Of a stretch of 64,000 bases of DNA, positions 48,493 to 61,009 are shown piece after piece (the first letter of the stretch is position 1; each line of letters begins with the position of its first letter). Both the position numbers and the translations under genes were made by a program. The notes below the pieces were generated by a model. It ran no database searches. It was not told the DNA's origin and worked only from the letters and a program-made list of their open reading frames with translations. The DNA lies in assembly GCF_910596095.1 (NCBI RefSeq), contig NC_056544.1:9037155-9101154 (forward strand), read 5' to 3'. The stretch comes from Thunnus maccoyii (lineage: Eukaryota; Chordata; Actinopteri; Scombriformes; Scombridae).

Positions 48493-51400
48493 GTAAATTT
48501 TAGATTTTCAACATTTGATGATGGCTCTGGTCAGTGTCAGTGGTGTCATGTACTTCTAAGCTTTTACACAATATATTCTACTCAGAGGTGATTTGTGTTG
48601 GAGTCGGTTATGGAGGCAGAACTGACACATTTGCCTGTGTGCACATGCAGTACATTGCCTAAATATGGTATGAGTTTGTGGGGTGCATGGGGGGCGTAAA
48701 AAGTGCAGAATGTTGAAATTCAGCTCAGACACTTAGTATGTTATTGAAATTCAGCATATTTAACAGCTTCACTGTACCTCCAAGTGCCCATATGGAGCAA
48801 AAACTGTCAATACTGACGGAGTCTTCAGAGCCAGCTGTTCACCTTGTGTGAGAACAGCAGTAGCTGTACGTGTTTATTAAGAAAGGGAGACATGTGGGTA
48901 TTCCTTGTCATTCCATCCGTGTCACCGTGCTGACATGAATTAGGGCACCCAGCTATCCTATTTCCAGGCCGCACCCTCACCCTTGCCTGTGGCATCACAT
49001 GGCCTGATCTGTGTGCTTAGCAGAATGTAATACACCCTCACTGTCGAGACTATCTGGAATATGCATGAATAGTATGTAGATATAGATATGATTTTAGTAC
49101 ACAGACCTCAATAGACATGCACAATTTGCAATGCATTTTGTATATACTGAAAGGCCCCATGCAAATATTACACCCAAAGCCATGAGAGCTACCAGCAACC
49201 AGTGATTGAAATGTTCGGAGGCATCTCAGCATACTGCTTTAGTAGGCAACTTACAGGTACAGTACATGGCTCACTATCTTGGATTGACTCTTTTGGCATC
49301 CAGTTACGTATGCCATGCCAGTAAGTACGTTTAGGCCAGTACATGCATAGTTATGCATACTGCTATGAGTCAAAGTCACTCACTTACATGAAGAGGGAGA
49401 GCAAGCAAACGCACACACATTTGCACACAGTATTCCTTCCTGAGTGTCTTCTATCAGTGGTGTAATGGAGAAATATTACACTTTTACCAAAGAATTACTT
49501 CCTTTTTCACTAACTGCAACAGCAAAAACTTAACAATAGACATTTCATGTCATAGCAGGAAAAGCACAGGTGTAATTAATAACATTAATGATGACCCCGT
49601 TCCATTAAGTGTCTGAGTCAGTATGCATGACATCAGAGTGCTGAAATTGGAACATCTAAATGGTATCAAGTCACCATGTATGTGAATGATCCCTGTGCAT
49701 CTCATGCCATCATGTGTGCCTTGAAATAGGTCTATAATGGCAAAGCAATTATAGAAAATAAATTTAGCATTTCACACTGCCACTCAACCAGCTATAGATT
49801 GCATATTTATGCTGTATACTATACTATCATTACACTGTTGGTTCATTAGTTACACCAATAACTTTGTGTATTTTGTTGATTTTGGACAAAGTTCAACCAT
49901 ATGCAGATGTGAGTGCCAGTAAAAGTTTCTCAGCAGTATTGCAGATCATGTCTCAGATCATGTCATCACGTAATTTTTGATTGCAGATGCAACGGCAGGT
50001 TATTATCTTGGACTTGCATACATCCAAACATTTGATACTAACCACAGCCAGTATTAATCTTGTATAAAGTGAAATCTGCACAGCACACTGTAAAGTGAGG
50101 GAAATAACAGCTGGTTCAGACATTTTAAGAGGATGCCCTCCTTCTCAGGTCCTTCAAAAGTTACATTTTGTTCATAAATCAAGTAAATAATTCAACTGAT
50201 TGTACAGATACATACAAAGAATAGCATAGTAGAGCAGCCAGTTTTAGCATATTGATTTCCCTCGTCCAACAAGCATTTTGTTCCTTCTTGCTCCTTCCTA
50301 AGTTTGTAACAGTCAATGTCAGGGTCAATGGAGCAGTGCAGCTAGATAACTAGAGGCAAAAATATGGAAGTGGTGAATTTATGATCTGGGACGTTGCACA
50401 CTGAAGAAATATCAAACCTCAAATAAAACAGGTGTTGATATTTACCATTTCCAAGTGAAATGATTCTCTTCTTCTGTTTTTCCTGTTAGCATTAGCTGTC
50501 TTATTGCTGTAAAACTGTAAATTCTGTACTGTAGATTCATTGAAGATACCCAACAGGGTTGGGGTGAATTCCTTGTAAATTCACTCAATTCAAAGTGTAA
50601 ATTACAATGTGTAATTCATTTACTAAGAAATTAGTCGCATGGAATTTTTTTATGAGTCTCAAATTATTACATGTAGGATCATTTGTATATTGCAGTAAAT
50701 CCTGTTTCCTTTATTTATCTGTTTTCCCTCAAAACTTACACACACCTCATAAGGCTTCTTGGTGCATCAACAGTGCATGCAGAAACAGAGAGGACACTGC
50801 ACTCAAACCAGTTACCCAACAAATATGGGATAGAGTGGAAATCAATTATCACATTCGCCTGTTTACTTGCCATCCAGCAGGGCCCGCTGCCAAGACAGAC
50901 CTCAGCAGTTGGCACATGTTGGCTCACCACCTCACAAATACTGTAGATCTTCAACACAAATACCTTGACAGCAGTTTGTTTCTGGGCCGGTAGATGAGGG
51001 CAGGTAAACTAGCAAAAACACACCGGTGCACAAATTGACAAACTCACATGTGCAAAATCTCAGTCGCACGTACAGCTACATCATACACTCAAATTTACAC
51101 TGACGTAGATGCTTTGTTGAAATGCATTTTATCCTTTCCCTTCATACTGATGATGAATAGAGCGACTTTCAATTTCACATAGAGGCTGTGAAGCTTTGTC
51201 ATAATTCTCCTACTATGCTTGGTGCCAAAATGGAGGTCCACTAGAGAATTGTTTGTGTGCCAACAATGCTAAGTAGGGTCTATAATGTGATTGTTAAATC
51301 CAATTAGTAGCATGTGTATATCCAATTCAAAAAATCATGACAACATGCATATTTTATTCAGTTTACCAACTTTGAATCAGAATTTGGCAAAAAAAAGTTT

Positions 51401-51650
51401 CTCACAGAGGGTTTCTTATGGTAATTTCCACTGGAGTTAGTAACTAATGCTGAAATTATATATGTCATAAAGCAAATTATTCATTATACTAAGACAATGT
51501 CAATCAGATTTTTTTCAGTGGCAGAATCTCTTCTGAAAACAAACATCCTACACTAGGTAAAGCTGGCTGATGTTCCTAGCTGGACTTTGATTAGCAATGC
51601 TGCTCCTTTCATGCTCTTATTTGCACAGAAATGGTTTGATGTTTGTTGAA

Positions 51651-52110
51651 GGAATAGTTCAGCATTTTGGGTAATTCACTGATTCACTATCTTGCAGAAA
51701 GTTGAATGAGAATACTGATACCACTTTCATATTTTTCCATTCAATTTGAAGCTGGACCCAGAAGACGCTTAGCTTAGCTAGCTTAGCATAAGGACTGAAA
51801 ACAGAGGGAAACAGCTAGCCTGGCTCTGTCCAAAGGTAACAAAATCTGCACATCTATAGTTCACTAATTGACAAGTTATATCTTGTTTATTTAATCTGTA
51901 AAACTGAAGTATAAAAACAAGAAGCTGTGATTTTATGTGCCGGACTGCTTCTAGGCACAGAGCAGTGACTTTCTGGAGTCTTGTCAGCCAATAGATAGTT
52001 CAGTGCATACACCCCCCCCCCCCCCCAATAACCCTATCTTTATGTTATGCTAAGCTAATATTAGAGTGGCATCGATATTCTTATTTGACAAAAAAATGTC
52101 GAACTATTCC
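51651..52110. mobile_element. Non-autonomous DNA transposon (family A, copy 3)
   Basis: The best-preserved copy: GGAATAGTTC at 51651-51660 and GAACTATTCC at 52101-52110 are perfect inverted ends. The 460 bp interior carries 'agcttagctagcttagcata' and 'acagctagcctggctctgtc'. It has a C15 run at 52012-52026. No transposase, so it is a MITE moved in trans. Confidence 0.75.
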
Positions 52111-52554
52111 TATAAGTGTGACCTTTGATACTTGATCTATGTGCTTGGAATATCTGGTATTGATTACCGGCTAAAACGGTCTCTTATAGTCAGATCAGCA
52201 AGCTACTTCGAGGATAATCAGCTTGGTTGATATAGCCTCCTTTTCAGCCTGGATAACCACTTTCCAGTCAAATATTAAAAATAAATAAACCATAAAGCAA
52301 AGTAATACATTTGCATATATGGTCAAGGGCCAGGGACCTCCACTATGGCAGCCAGAGTGTTTCACGTCACCTGAAAGCCCACTAATAGAGAATGACATTC
52401 CTCCTCTCTGATGAATCTGCTCTTTTTGTCTTTCAGAGCTGAGCCTGTTAAACCGACTCAGTTTCACTGGAGTTTCATTAGACTTCACAGACAGTCCTGG
52501 AAGTGGACAGGAGGCACTGTGGGAATCCATGGCGGGCAAGGTGGGGGTAAACTT

Positions 52555-55500
52555 TTAAACAGTATGTGCGTTTTTTAAATTCCCGTTGCCATGGTTACTC
52601 CTGGCCCGTGAGCTACGTCCGGCCTCACTGGTCTCCCCCTCATCGTCAGGATCCAGCTGCTCATCTTTCTTCTTGATGTAGCGCTCATAGAGAACCATGA
52701 TGACGCCCATCACCCAGGCCGACACGGTGCCGGCGGCAAAGATGACAAAGCCAATGATGACAAAGAAAAGGTAGTCCCAGGAGCCCAGAGTCTGGTGGCA
52801 TAACGTCCGTAGCTGGATCCCCACTTCACCAAGACGACGGCCCTGCATGTCAGCTGGTGAGCCACACACCGTCTGACCTTCATCTGTCACACAGACACAC
52901 ACACAACAATGTATGATGAACAATGATAGAAGAAGTATTCAGATCCTTTACGTAAGTAAAAGTACCAATACAACAATTTAAAAACACTCCATTAAAAGTA
53001 AAAGTCCAGTATGAAAAATCCTTCTTAAGTAAAAGTATTAGTAGCAACATGTAGTTAAAGTATTGCAGTAGTGGTTTGGTCCCTCTGACTGATATATTAT
53101 TATATATGACATCATTAGATTATTAATACTGAAGCATCAGCAGCATGTTACTGTTGTAGCTGCTGGAGGTGGAGCTAGTTTCAACTACTTTATATACAGT
53201 TAGTTAGTTTAGTCCAGTAGTTCCCAACCTAGGGGTCGGGGCCCTCCAAAGGGTCACCAGATAAATCTGAGCGGTTATGAGATGATTAATGGAAGTGAAA
53301 AGAAGAAAAAATTCTGATACATAAATCTGTTTTCAGTTTTTGTTTGTTTTCTCTAATCTTTGATTTCTGATGAAATTTTGGATCATTTGAACATTTATTG
53401 AAATGAAACCATGTGAGAAGTTTAGAGGGAAAAATCACTATTTGGTGGAGCTGTTAACAACTCATAGACATCTGAACAAGTAACAGTCACTAAATCTGTC
53501 AAATAAATGTAGTTGAGCAGAAAGTACAATATTTCCCACTGAAATGTAGTGGAGTGGAAGTATGAAGTAGCATCAAATGGAAATACTCAAGTAGAGTACA
53601 AGTAACTCAAAATTGTACTTAAGTACAAAACCTGAGTAAATGTACTTGGTTACTTTCCGCCACTGGTGATGATAATTAATCATAGAGAATAGAACAGAAT
53701 ACAATATATCAGCATTTTTGATAGAGAAATACAGTGTATGAATTGTAACGCTGGGAGACAGAAATGCCTTTTTCCTCAACTGTCATATGTCAAAATTCCA
53801 GGCTGGTGATGTTACAACCTAAGACATGCATTTGACAGGTCAGCTGACCTGGAGTGGTATTGTTCAGACTATTGTGAGAGAGTGTGCGTTTGACACATGA
53901 CATCAACTCAAGACAGTGATACACATAACACACATAATTGTCTATAATATATTGCTTTTGTATCAATAACCAGATGTGTATATATAATTAATTTTATATC
54001 CCTTAAAAACTTGTTTTTAAATATATCTCAATATCTTTCTCATTAATGTTAATGTCTAAATAAGCAACAATCAATCAACAAACAAGCAACAAGTTAAAGT
54101 TTGTAGAGAAAAAAAATCCCTCTGTGTGAGTGTGGTTTTTATCAGATTTGATTGACACTGCAGGCAACACAAGCACTCAGCTGTCATCACAGTTTAATTC
54201 AAATGTTGCTCAACTCTGCATATTGCAAGGAAGTATGGGACATCTCTTCTTCTAAGTGAGCACAAGCTTCAAAGCAGCAAGCAAAGCGAGGACACAAACA
54301 CAAACACCTCTCATGTGAAATGACTGCAACTATTCTAACCTTGCCAGAAAACAGTGCGTTCTTATGGGACCCCAAACTGAAACCGGACCTTTAAAATATA
54401 TTCAACTGCCGAACATGCAGCTTCACATATACAGTAATTAGCATATGATTTAATGGGATCCTTTGATGTCGTGAGAGCTGTAATAAAATGCACAAGTTAC
54501 TCAGCATGGGAAATATTATACATATGGCATTCAACTGAGCAGCCTGTTAAATAATTCAAACATATCACTACATATCGTTTTGCATAACATTTGTAAACGC
54601 TGCAGCAGACTTAGCTAAAGATATCCATAACATATTCAGCTTCACGCAGCTAGAAAACCAAAACGCAGAAAGCTGCACTAGCATTCACGATGTTGCCTTC
54701 TTTATCAGGACACTACATGGCTTTGGCTTCCCGTCTACTAGAGTCTTGAGTTGATGCAGCATTAAATTACAAAAAAAAAAATTGTGGATGAATTATTCAA
54801 ACTCCTTTCTCCATCACAGGATTAGAGAGAGACTTGGGCCTTTGTGTCTGCTTGAAACCACAGATAATAAGGTTTCTCATCATCAGGCACCGGGTATGAC
54901 TACGACTAACCCCTTGCTGAAATCCACCAAATCCTAATAGAAATGTTGAGTTCCTTCTTTTTTTCAGAAAACTACAGTAGATACTGTATACACCATTTCA
55001 AAGGCCTATCAGTCAGTATTAAAAACGCCACATGATGGATGTCGAGCTCCGCAGCAGCCGACATGAGAGGAATTTTTCAGAAAATAATCCCGAAGCTTGG
55101 CTGAGTCTTTTGTTGGTGTGAACAGAAACTGGGTGCAACACAACAGAGTCTTGCCATCTCCATACGGCCACAGTTTTTTAATTAGCTTCTGTTTTTTTAA
55201 AAACCTTTTGTGCTTGGGGGAATTCCCAATGGGAGAGATCAAAAGACTTGGAAGTTTCTGCACAGGGAACGGTTTCCTGTAACCCTGTTTCTACACCAAC
55301 AGCCTTAAACCTCTTGTTTTGCTCTGAATAATGCGGTTTGTGCACACACGTGGGTGAATGTTTGTTGAATCTGCATGTGCCGCTTTGACAGATATCTTGG
55401 GAAAACGAAGAACGTCTCACAATAACAGTCACTGAGCACTCATAACACGGTATATCACAGTTTGAAGTGTATCTTATTACATAATAATTCATTAATATTC

Positions 55501-56022
55501 TACTGCTGTTATGGATGTGTGCATATTTTTTCACCGTATCAGTGTTTGATGTAAAATTGAAGGTATTCTGGCGTATAATTATATTAAAATGGATTCTTGA
55601 TTCGTGCAACGCAGAGGCACACACAAAACACACTTTTTATAATTCTACACCACTCTACCAGACCCACTTTTGAAGTTTAATAATCCCTCACTCATCTGTC
55701 ATCATTTAAATCTTCTCTTTTTAAATGAAGTGGATTTGACAGAGTGAGAGGTATCATACTGTAGATTCAGTCAAGTCGCTTGACAACTTCATTTCATAGG
55801 AAGATTGAAATAATATTTTTTTCATTCTGTCTGCATAAATCTCTGCTCTTATCCTCAAAAAAAGCTCTTCTGTGGCTCTCAGATCTGAAAGTGAGCATGC
55901 AGCTGAAGAACATGAGGACAGTCTGCTTCTCTAAGCTCTATCTACCACAGAGAATTCAAAGCCTACTCTGATCCTCTCAACGGCTGCCTCTGTGCACTGT
56001 TCACACAATATGCTGTCAGACT

Positions 56023-56067
<45 letters not shown>

Positions 56068-56201
56068 ATCCATGCATGCAGACACGCATACATGCACACA
56101 CATGCAGACAAACCCCCTCCACGAGACTTAACTTTCCCATCTTCTATCTCTGTCCTTGCAGAGTCTGCTAATGTGCACGTGTCTGTGTGTATGTGTATGT
56201 A

Positions 56202-56242
<41 letters not shown>

Positions 56243-59200
56243 CTGACAGCTAGAAGGAAACCCTTCTGGCTTCGCCCACCCCATCCCACCCCCTACCCCA
56301 AAGGGACTGGCATCAAAGGGGAGGGCTTTCCCTCTCTCCTTCCCCCATTCACACTCTGCTCTATTTCTAGACACTCTCCTTATATAACAGTTGGGAGAGT
56401 GCTAATCTAGCCAGGAAGGCAAGACAGAGGAGAATCTGTTGGTTCCTTCCTGAAGCTTTATTTCTGTATTTCTCTCTCTCTCGCTCACTATTGATGCGTT
56501 CCCTAAACCAAGGAGACAGGCCAGCCGTGTTGCATGAACCAGGTGGAACCCAGACGAGAGATAACAAGGCTTCGGAGACAGAGCTCACAACCGAAAAAAA
56601 CCGGCATCTCCGAAGTGTTATCCTTCTGTCCCCCCCCGTTCCCCACATCCCCCAACCTCCCAAAGAACTAAAGGTGTGCTTTATAAATAGTGTGCTTGCG
56701 AGTTCGTATGCATGTGTGCACACGTGACCATTTATTTGTATGCATGTGCCACATGTTTTAGGAGACAAGGTGCTCTGAGGTATTGTCTGTGCTGTTGTCT
56801 GCTTGAGAGAGATGTATAATAGAGGTGGAGAATGTGTGTGTGTCCATGTGTCTGCCTTCTCACTTGCTGGCAGCTGTCACTGCAACACTGGAAGAGGCTC
56901 CACTCCAAATTAAGTTAGACAAAAGGCAGTGAGCAGCAGGAAAATAGGACAGCTCTTGCAGGATTCATTTTGGACCGAGCTGCACGGGGACTATGCGTGT
57001 GTGTGCATGTGTGTGTGTGGGAGAGAGAAGCAGGGGATGCCTTTTCAATAAGCGTGGCGTGTGTGTATTATAGCTGTGGTGTTAGAATTATGACTGGCTT
57101 CTTCCTCAGTATGACACTATAAATAGTAGCTGCCCTTTTGCATAGTGAAACATCCACACCAAAGCACAGGCATTATAATTCAAAGTAAGAAAGATTGTGG
57201 AATATCAGATGCATCTATCAGCTTGAAAACAAAAGAGGGGGGGATCAATATCGATATCCGATGCTGCAGCTATGATCCATTAAAGATAGAGAAGACTCTC
57301 TTGTTTTCCTCTCAAACTGCAGAAAGCATACAGGGCTGAGTAAATGAACACAGTTGCCAGAGGAGAAATCAAATGGCTCCGTGCCTCCGATCTTCTTTCA
57401 CCCTCTTTGTTATCTGATATCTGAATGCTGTCACGCTCCGCTGCTGTCACCTGCGCCTCATCCCAATGAAAGATGAGAAACAGGAGAACTTTTGCAGACG
57501 TCACTATAGCTGAGTTGTGGTTACATGTATCTAAACTCTACGTGTTATACATTAAACAAGATATGTTTCATGATATAACTAACAATAATAAAGCTGTGGG
57601 CGATAATTGCATCATATTATCTGTTGTGTGTGCAGCTGCAGACGTGACACGGGGTGGGGGGCTTGATGTGTCATGGTGTGAGGGAATTCCAGAGTCATTC
57701 CTTCTTTAAAAGGGGTCTAAGTGAGGCCTTTTCTGCCATTTTGTTATGAAACTCTTTTTTTCTCCCCTATTTTTAAATTATTTTTTAAATTCCTTTTCTT
57801 TTTGATTGCATATGAGCATCCATGTCGTTTTTCATCTGCTGTTTGAATTGTTTAAGAGCAGACTTTCTGATGAGACACCCCTTATAAAGAATGTAGAAGT
57901 TGCAGCTGATGGCTTTGTTAACAGATATTTATATATAAATGTTTTGCTAATGCATTATAAATCACTTATAAGCCCTTCATTAGAACAACTTTTGGGTTGC
58001 CAGGTTGTGGCTGGTGTTATCCTCCTCCAGCATGCTTGAGTACACAGTTTGACCTCTGACCTTCGCAAAACATTTACTACAAACTTTGATTACAGCAGAA
58101 AATCATTTAATAATGATGTATAGATTATTTTTCAACATTAAGGAAAACATATGACTTACTCTTTATGAATGACTTATGACTGTTCATGACTCAACAGACA
58201 GAGTGATTTTTCCCAAACTATTTACCCAAAATCTGTTCTTATTAATGCCTCATAACTCTTCTATAAAGCATTAATAAATGATTTATTAATCATTAATCAA
58301 GCCATTACTTACTGATTATAAACTTTATAAAAGGTGCCTTACTGGAAAGTGGTACAAACTTACTGATTTTTGTTAAACTATGAGATAAACAAATGCTATT
58401 AACGCAATCTTAACTGTTTAGCAGTACTGTTTCCTGTTCCTCATCAGACGTAACAGTTTTCCCAACTTCTCATGGGATACAGGCCGTTTATTTGCCTTGT
58501 ATGAGCGCAGCCACCAACAAAAGGCCAACAATTTACCTAACAATGCATTATCCAATAATTCATACCTGGAGCACACCTGTTCTTATCTAAATGGCCCAGT
58601 TGATGTATGGAAAGAAGCAAAAGTAATTGGTCACGTTGAGGTTGTCACCTTGTATGACATTAGAGTAAAGTAGGATATAAGACTGATAAAACCTTGAAAT
58701 TTGAAGCCCTCCAGGTGCACCCACAGGCAGAGGTCCTCGTTGTCGCACTCGCAGCTCCAGGGGTTCCCGCTGAGCCCGACGGAGCGCAGGGCGGGCAGCG
58801 CGATCAGGGAGGTGATGTTGAGGACCGTCAAGTTGTTCCGGCTCACATCCAGCACCTGGAGGGCCGCGTTTTCGGCAAAGGCGTCCGGGTGAATCTCCGA
58901 GAGCCTCGGGTTGTCCGTCATCCTCAGCATCACCAAGCTCGCCAAGGGGCCGAACGTCCGGTCCTCGATCCTGGCCAAGGTGTTGAAGGAGAGGTCCAGG
59001 TAGGCCAGCTTCCGTAGATTCCCAAACGTGGACTCGGATATCTCCGTCAGGGAATTGTTGCTGCAGTCCAGGTACACCAGATCGGAAAGGTAGTTGAGCG
59101 CGAGCGGCGGCAGCTCCACGATGCGGTTGTTGGAGATGATAAGCTGCCGCGTGGCCAGCGGCAAGTTGACCGGGAAGGTGGTCAAGTGCTGCCCAGCGCA

Positions 59201-59341
59201 TTGAACCACCAGCTGGTCATCACACACACACCTGTCCGGGCAGCCCGAGGAGAGCACCGGGGATGTGGTCACCCCCGTGGTGAGGATAAGTAGAGCTATC
59301 AGCCGCAAGGGTTGCGCGCTTGGCTGCGGGGCAAGACGCAT
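52555..59341 (-). CDS. lrrc52: Leucine-rich repeat protein 52, auxiliary (gamma-type) subunit of BK/SLO channels
   Basis: Single-pass membrane protein; the mammalian relative modulates SLO1 and is the sperm SLO3 partner. Two exons on minus: 59341-58693 and 52883-52555, totalling 978 bases, 325 residues (human 313). Parts: signal peptide about 1-27; cysteine-rich N cap [15 protein letters not shown] (34-48); leucine-rich repeats about 55-190; C cap [15 protein letters not shown] with partner cysteines 223 and 245; transmembrane helix about 254-282 ([15 protein letters not shown]); basic stop-transfer RYIKKK; acidic tail. The FAAGTV..AW motif in the helix matches LRRC52 well. The exon 1 donor is GTTTTA, far from consensus, but only this join gives the conserved frame. 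The neighbouring gene mgst3 is also its neighbour in human. Confidence 0.93.
52921..53665. mobile_element. hAT-like non-autonomous element beside lrrc52 exon 2, with a nested copy
   Basis: Left end CAATGATAGAAG, near the canonical CAGTGGTGGAAG, then 'aagtattcagatcc'. The right end is 'ttactttccgccactg', preceded by 'gtacttaagtacaaaacctg'. Both halves are rich in AAGTAAAAGTA-type units. A second, different element with 'agttcccaacctaggggtc' appears nested at about 53217-53430. No transposase remains. Confidence 0.65.
56021..56066. repeat. (CA)n microsatellite
   Basis: Uninterrupted CA dinucleotide run of about 22 units in the lrrc52 intron. Confidence 0.9.
56190..56237. repeat. (TG)n microsatellite
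   Basis: TG run with a few TATG units, about 120 bases after the CA run and complementary to it. Confidence 0.9.
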
Positions 59342-60090
59342 GACACCGCCGAGGGCTTCATCAACCCCGTTTGGAGACAGTCAGACGCAGTCACATTCTT
59401 CATTGATACATGCTCACCGACTTGTTTGTTCCAGAATGATTGTTATTATTTCCACAAAGGTCAAAACTGACACTCGCCCGTGGCAGCCTCTTGCGCGTAA
59501 TGTCTCAGTTCATCCTGTCTGCTGGATCCAGCGCGCATCCACTGTGCTGAACTTGACAGGCAGAAGCCTTCATGTTGTTTCAGATTTCACAGAACCATCG
59601 GGTTTCTTCTATCACAACACAGCTATTCACACATTGTAAAAGCTCCCAACGTGTCCCCATGCTGCGCTACTCACGGTGGTGATCACGGTCAGCTGTTCCA
59701 CTACATGCTTGCCATCCTCTCGCTCTCCATAACTGAATTCAAATGAGGGGGACGCACTGAACTGCGCGGCGGGTGGGGGTGGGGGGGTGGGGGGGCGCGT
59801 TGTGGAGTGATCTCATGCTTTGGAGTGAGCTGGAGCGAGAGTGAAAGCTCTGGACAGCGGCGGTAATGGAAGAAAAACATGAAATATTGAGTGAAGCAAA
59901 GTGTAATCCATGCACAGTTGTGGAACCTATAATAACTGTGACCTATTGCTACAGCTGTGGGCGCAGTGATCACCATCCACATATGTCTCAGGTGTGTGTG
60001 CGCATGTGTGTGGAAGCTGCTCCTATATAAGATTAAAAATTAAAAATGTATGTTTGTGGGCATGTGTGTGTTGAATCTTCTTTATTGTGC
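59342..60090 (-). promoter_or_regulatory. lrrc52: Upstream region of lrrc52
   Basis: Sequence directly 5' of the lrrc52 start codon. It contains a G-rich stretch at about 59768-59798 and is otherwise unremarkable. No TATA box or leader intron could be fixed. Confidence 0.3.
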
Positions 60091-60094
60091 CTCA

Positions 60095-60107
60095 GGTGTG
60101 TGTGTGT

Positions 60108-60177
<70 letters not shown>
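60095..60177. repeat. (TG)n microsatellite, about 40 units
   Basis: Long TG run with a single interruption (TCTG). The longest dinucleotide repeat in the window. Cys-Val or His-Thr ORFs across it are artefacts. Confidence 0.95.
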
Positions 60178-60274
60178 TGGAGCAAGACGCAGATGCACTT
60201 TAAACCTTAAACCCATGGAGCATATTGCTTTTTGGCTTTGCAAACAAAGAGAGCGGGGCAGTGATGACAATGGA

Positions 60275-60301
60275 GGGGGGGGGGGGGGGGGGGGGGGGGG
60301 G
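60275..60301. repeat. G27 homopolymer followed by (AT)n
   Basis: 27 consecutive guanines on plus, then a short AT run at 60311-60327. Length may be unreliable in short-read assemblies. Confidence 0.9.
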
Positions 60302-60849
60302 TCCCTATATTCATATATATATATATAACACTCAGGCCTTATATGATAATGATTGATATTTCAGCCAACTACTCCCCCAAAAATTCAAATTCTACCCAGT
60401 ACACTGCCAGCAGATGATGGGATGAGATGAGATGGGACAGGGTGGTCTCATGCAGCAGTTGTTTTTCCTCTTCTCTCCAGTCTCAGTATGAGTCCTGAGT
60501 CTATTCTTGGTTCTCTGTGTAGGTGTTGAAGTGCTGAATCAGACTCAGCATGATGGAGGAGGAGGAGGACAGATGTGCTGCTGACAGTCCGCGAAAGAAA
60601 CTACCCCGAGCCGTCAGTCAACAACCCACCGCACACTGACCACGCTCACTCCTTCTGGCTCACACTCAAAAAGTTAATCCCTTTTTCATGTATGTCAAAA
60701 AAAAAAAAAGACCAGGAGGCCTTTAGCCGTGTATAACCCAATGCTTTTTCACATTTGATATCCTGTGGACTTAACTAATCCACACAGCTGTTTTGTGTCA
60801 AGGATATTCAGTGATGTTATATTATAAACTATTTGAGCTTATTTTTTAT

Positions 60850-61007
60850 TTTCTATTCTCTTAACTCTTAAATAACTCTTTTTAACTGTATTTAAATGTC
60901 TGTTTCTTTTAAAATTTTTCTCGATGCCTTTTATGTTTTATGTAAAGCACTTTGAATTGCCTCGTTGTTGAAATGTGCCATACAAATAAACTTGCCTTGC
61001 CTTGCCT
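60850..61007 (+). mobile_element. LINE2-type (Maui-like) 3' tail
   Basis: Shows 'tgtaaagcactttgaattgc' then 'tgttgaaatgtgccatac' then 'aaataaac' and three TTGCC units, the standard 3' end of fish L2 elements. Only the tail is present; a related but more diverged tail lies at 63754-63825. Confidence 0.75.
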
Positions 61008-61009
61008 AT

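Larger units (their letters stand above)
44110..52554. other. Intergenic gap between zyg11 and lrrc52
   Basis: About 8.4 kb between the 3' ends of two convergent genes. It contains transposon copies at 45193-45752, 45950-46596 and 51651-52110 and the fragment at 48471-48492. There is also a GTGA-type short repeat at 48066-48100 and a C15 run inside the last copy. The open frame at 50607-50993 has no recognisable domain or codon bias. No gene seen. Confidence 0.65.
52884..58692 (-). other. lrrc52: lrrc52 intron (5.8 kb)
   Basis: Contains the hAT-like element (52921-53665), CA and TG microsatellites at 56021-56066 and 56190-56237, and a repeat-like block at about 58130-58370 ending 'tactggaaagtggtac', probably a worn DNA transposon. 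Open frames in it look random. Confidence 0.6.

Noticed and set aside
50607-50993. 128-codon open frame between zyg11 and lrrc52
   Set aside because: No domain, no codon bias, no splice or poly(A) context; chance frame in a non-coding gap.
52585-52598. RFX X-box-like GTTGCCATGGTTAC within lrrc52 exon 2
   Set aside because: It encodes part of the conserved-position tail (SNHGNG) far from any promoter; a regulatory role is not supported by position.
58587-59201. 204-codon frame overlapping lrrc52 exon 1 in another frame, and a 107-codon frame opposite it
   Set aside because: GC-rich coding exons give long shadow frames; only the leucine-rich-repeat frame has family similarity.
60050-60328. 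Cys-Val-repeat and His-Thr-repeat frames
   Set aside because: Translation of a long TG microsatellite and a G homopolymer.
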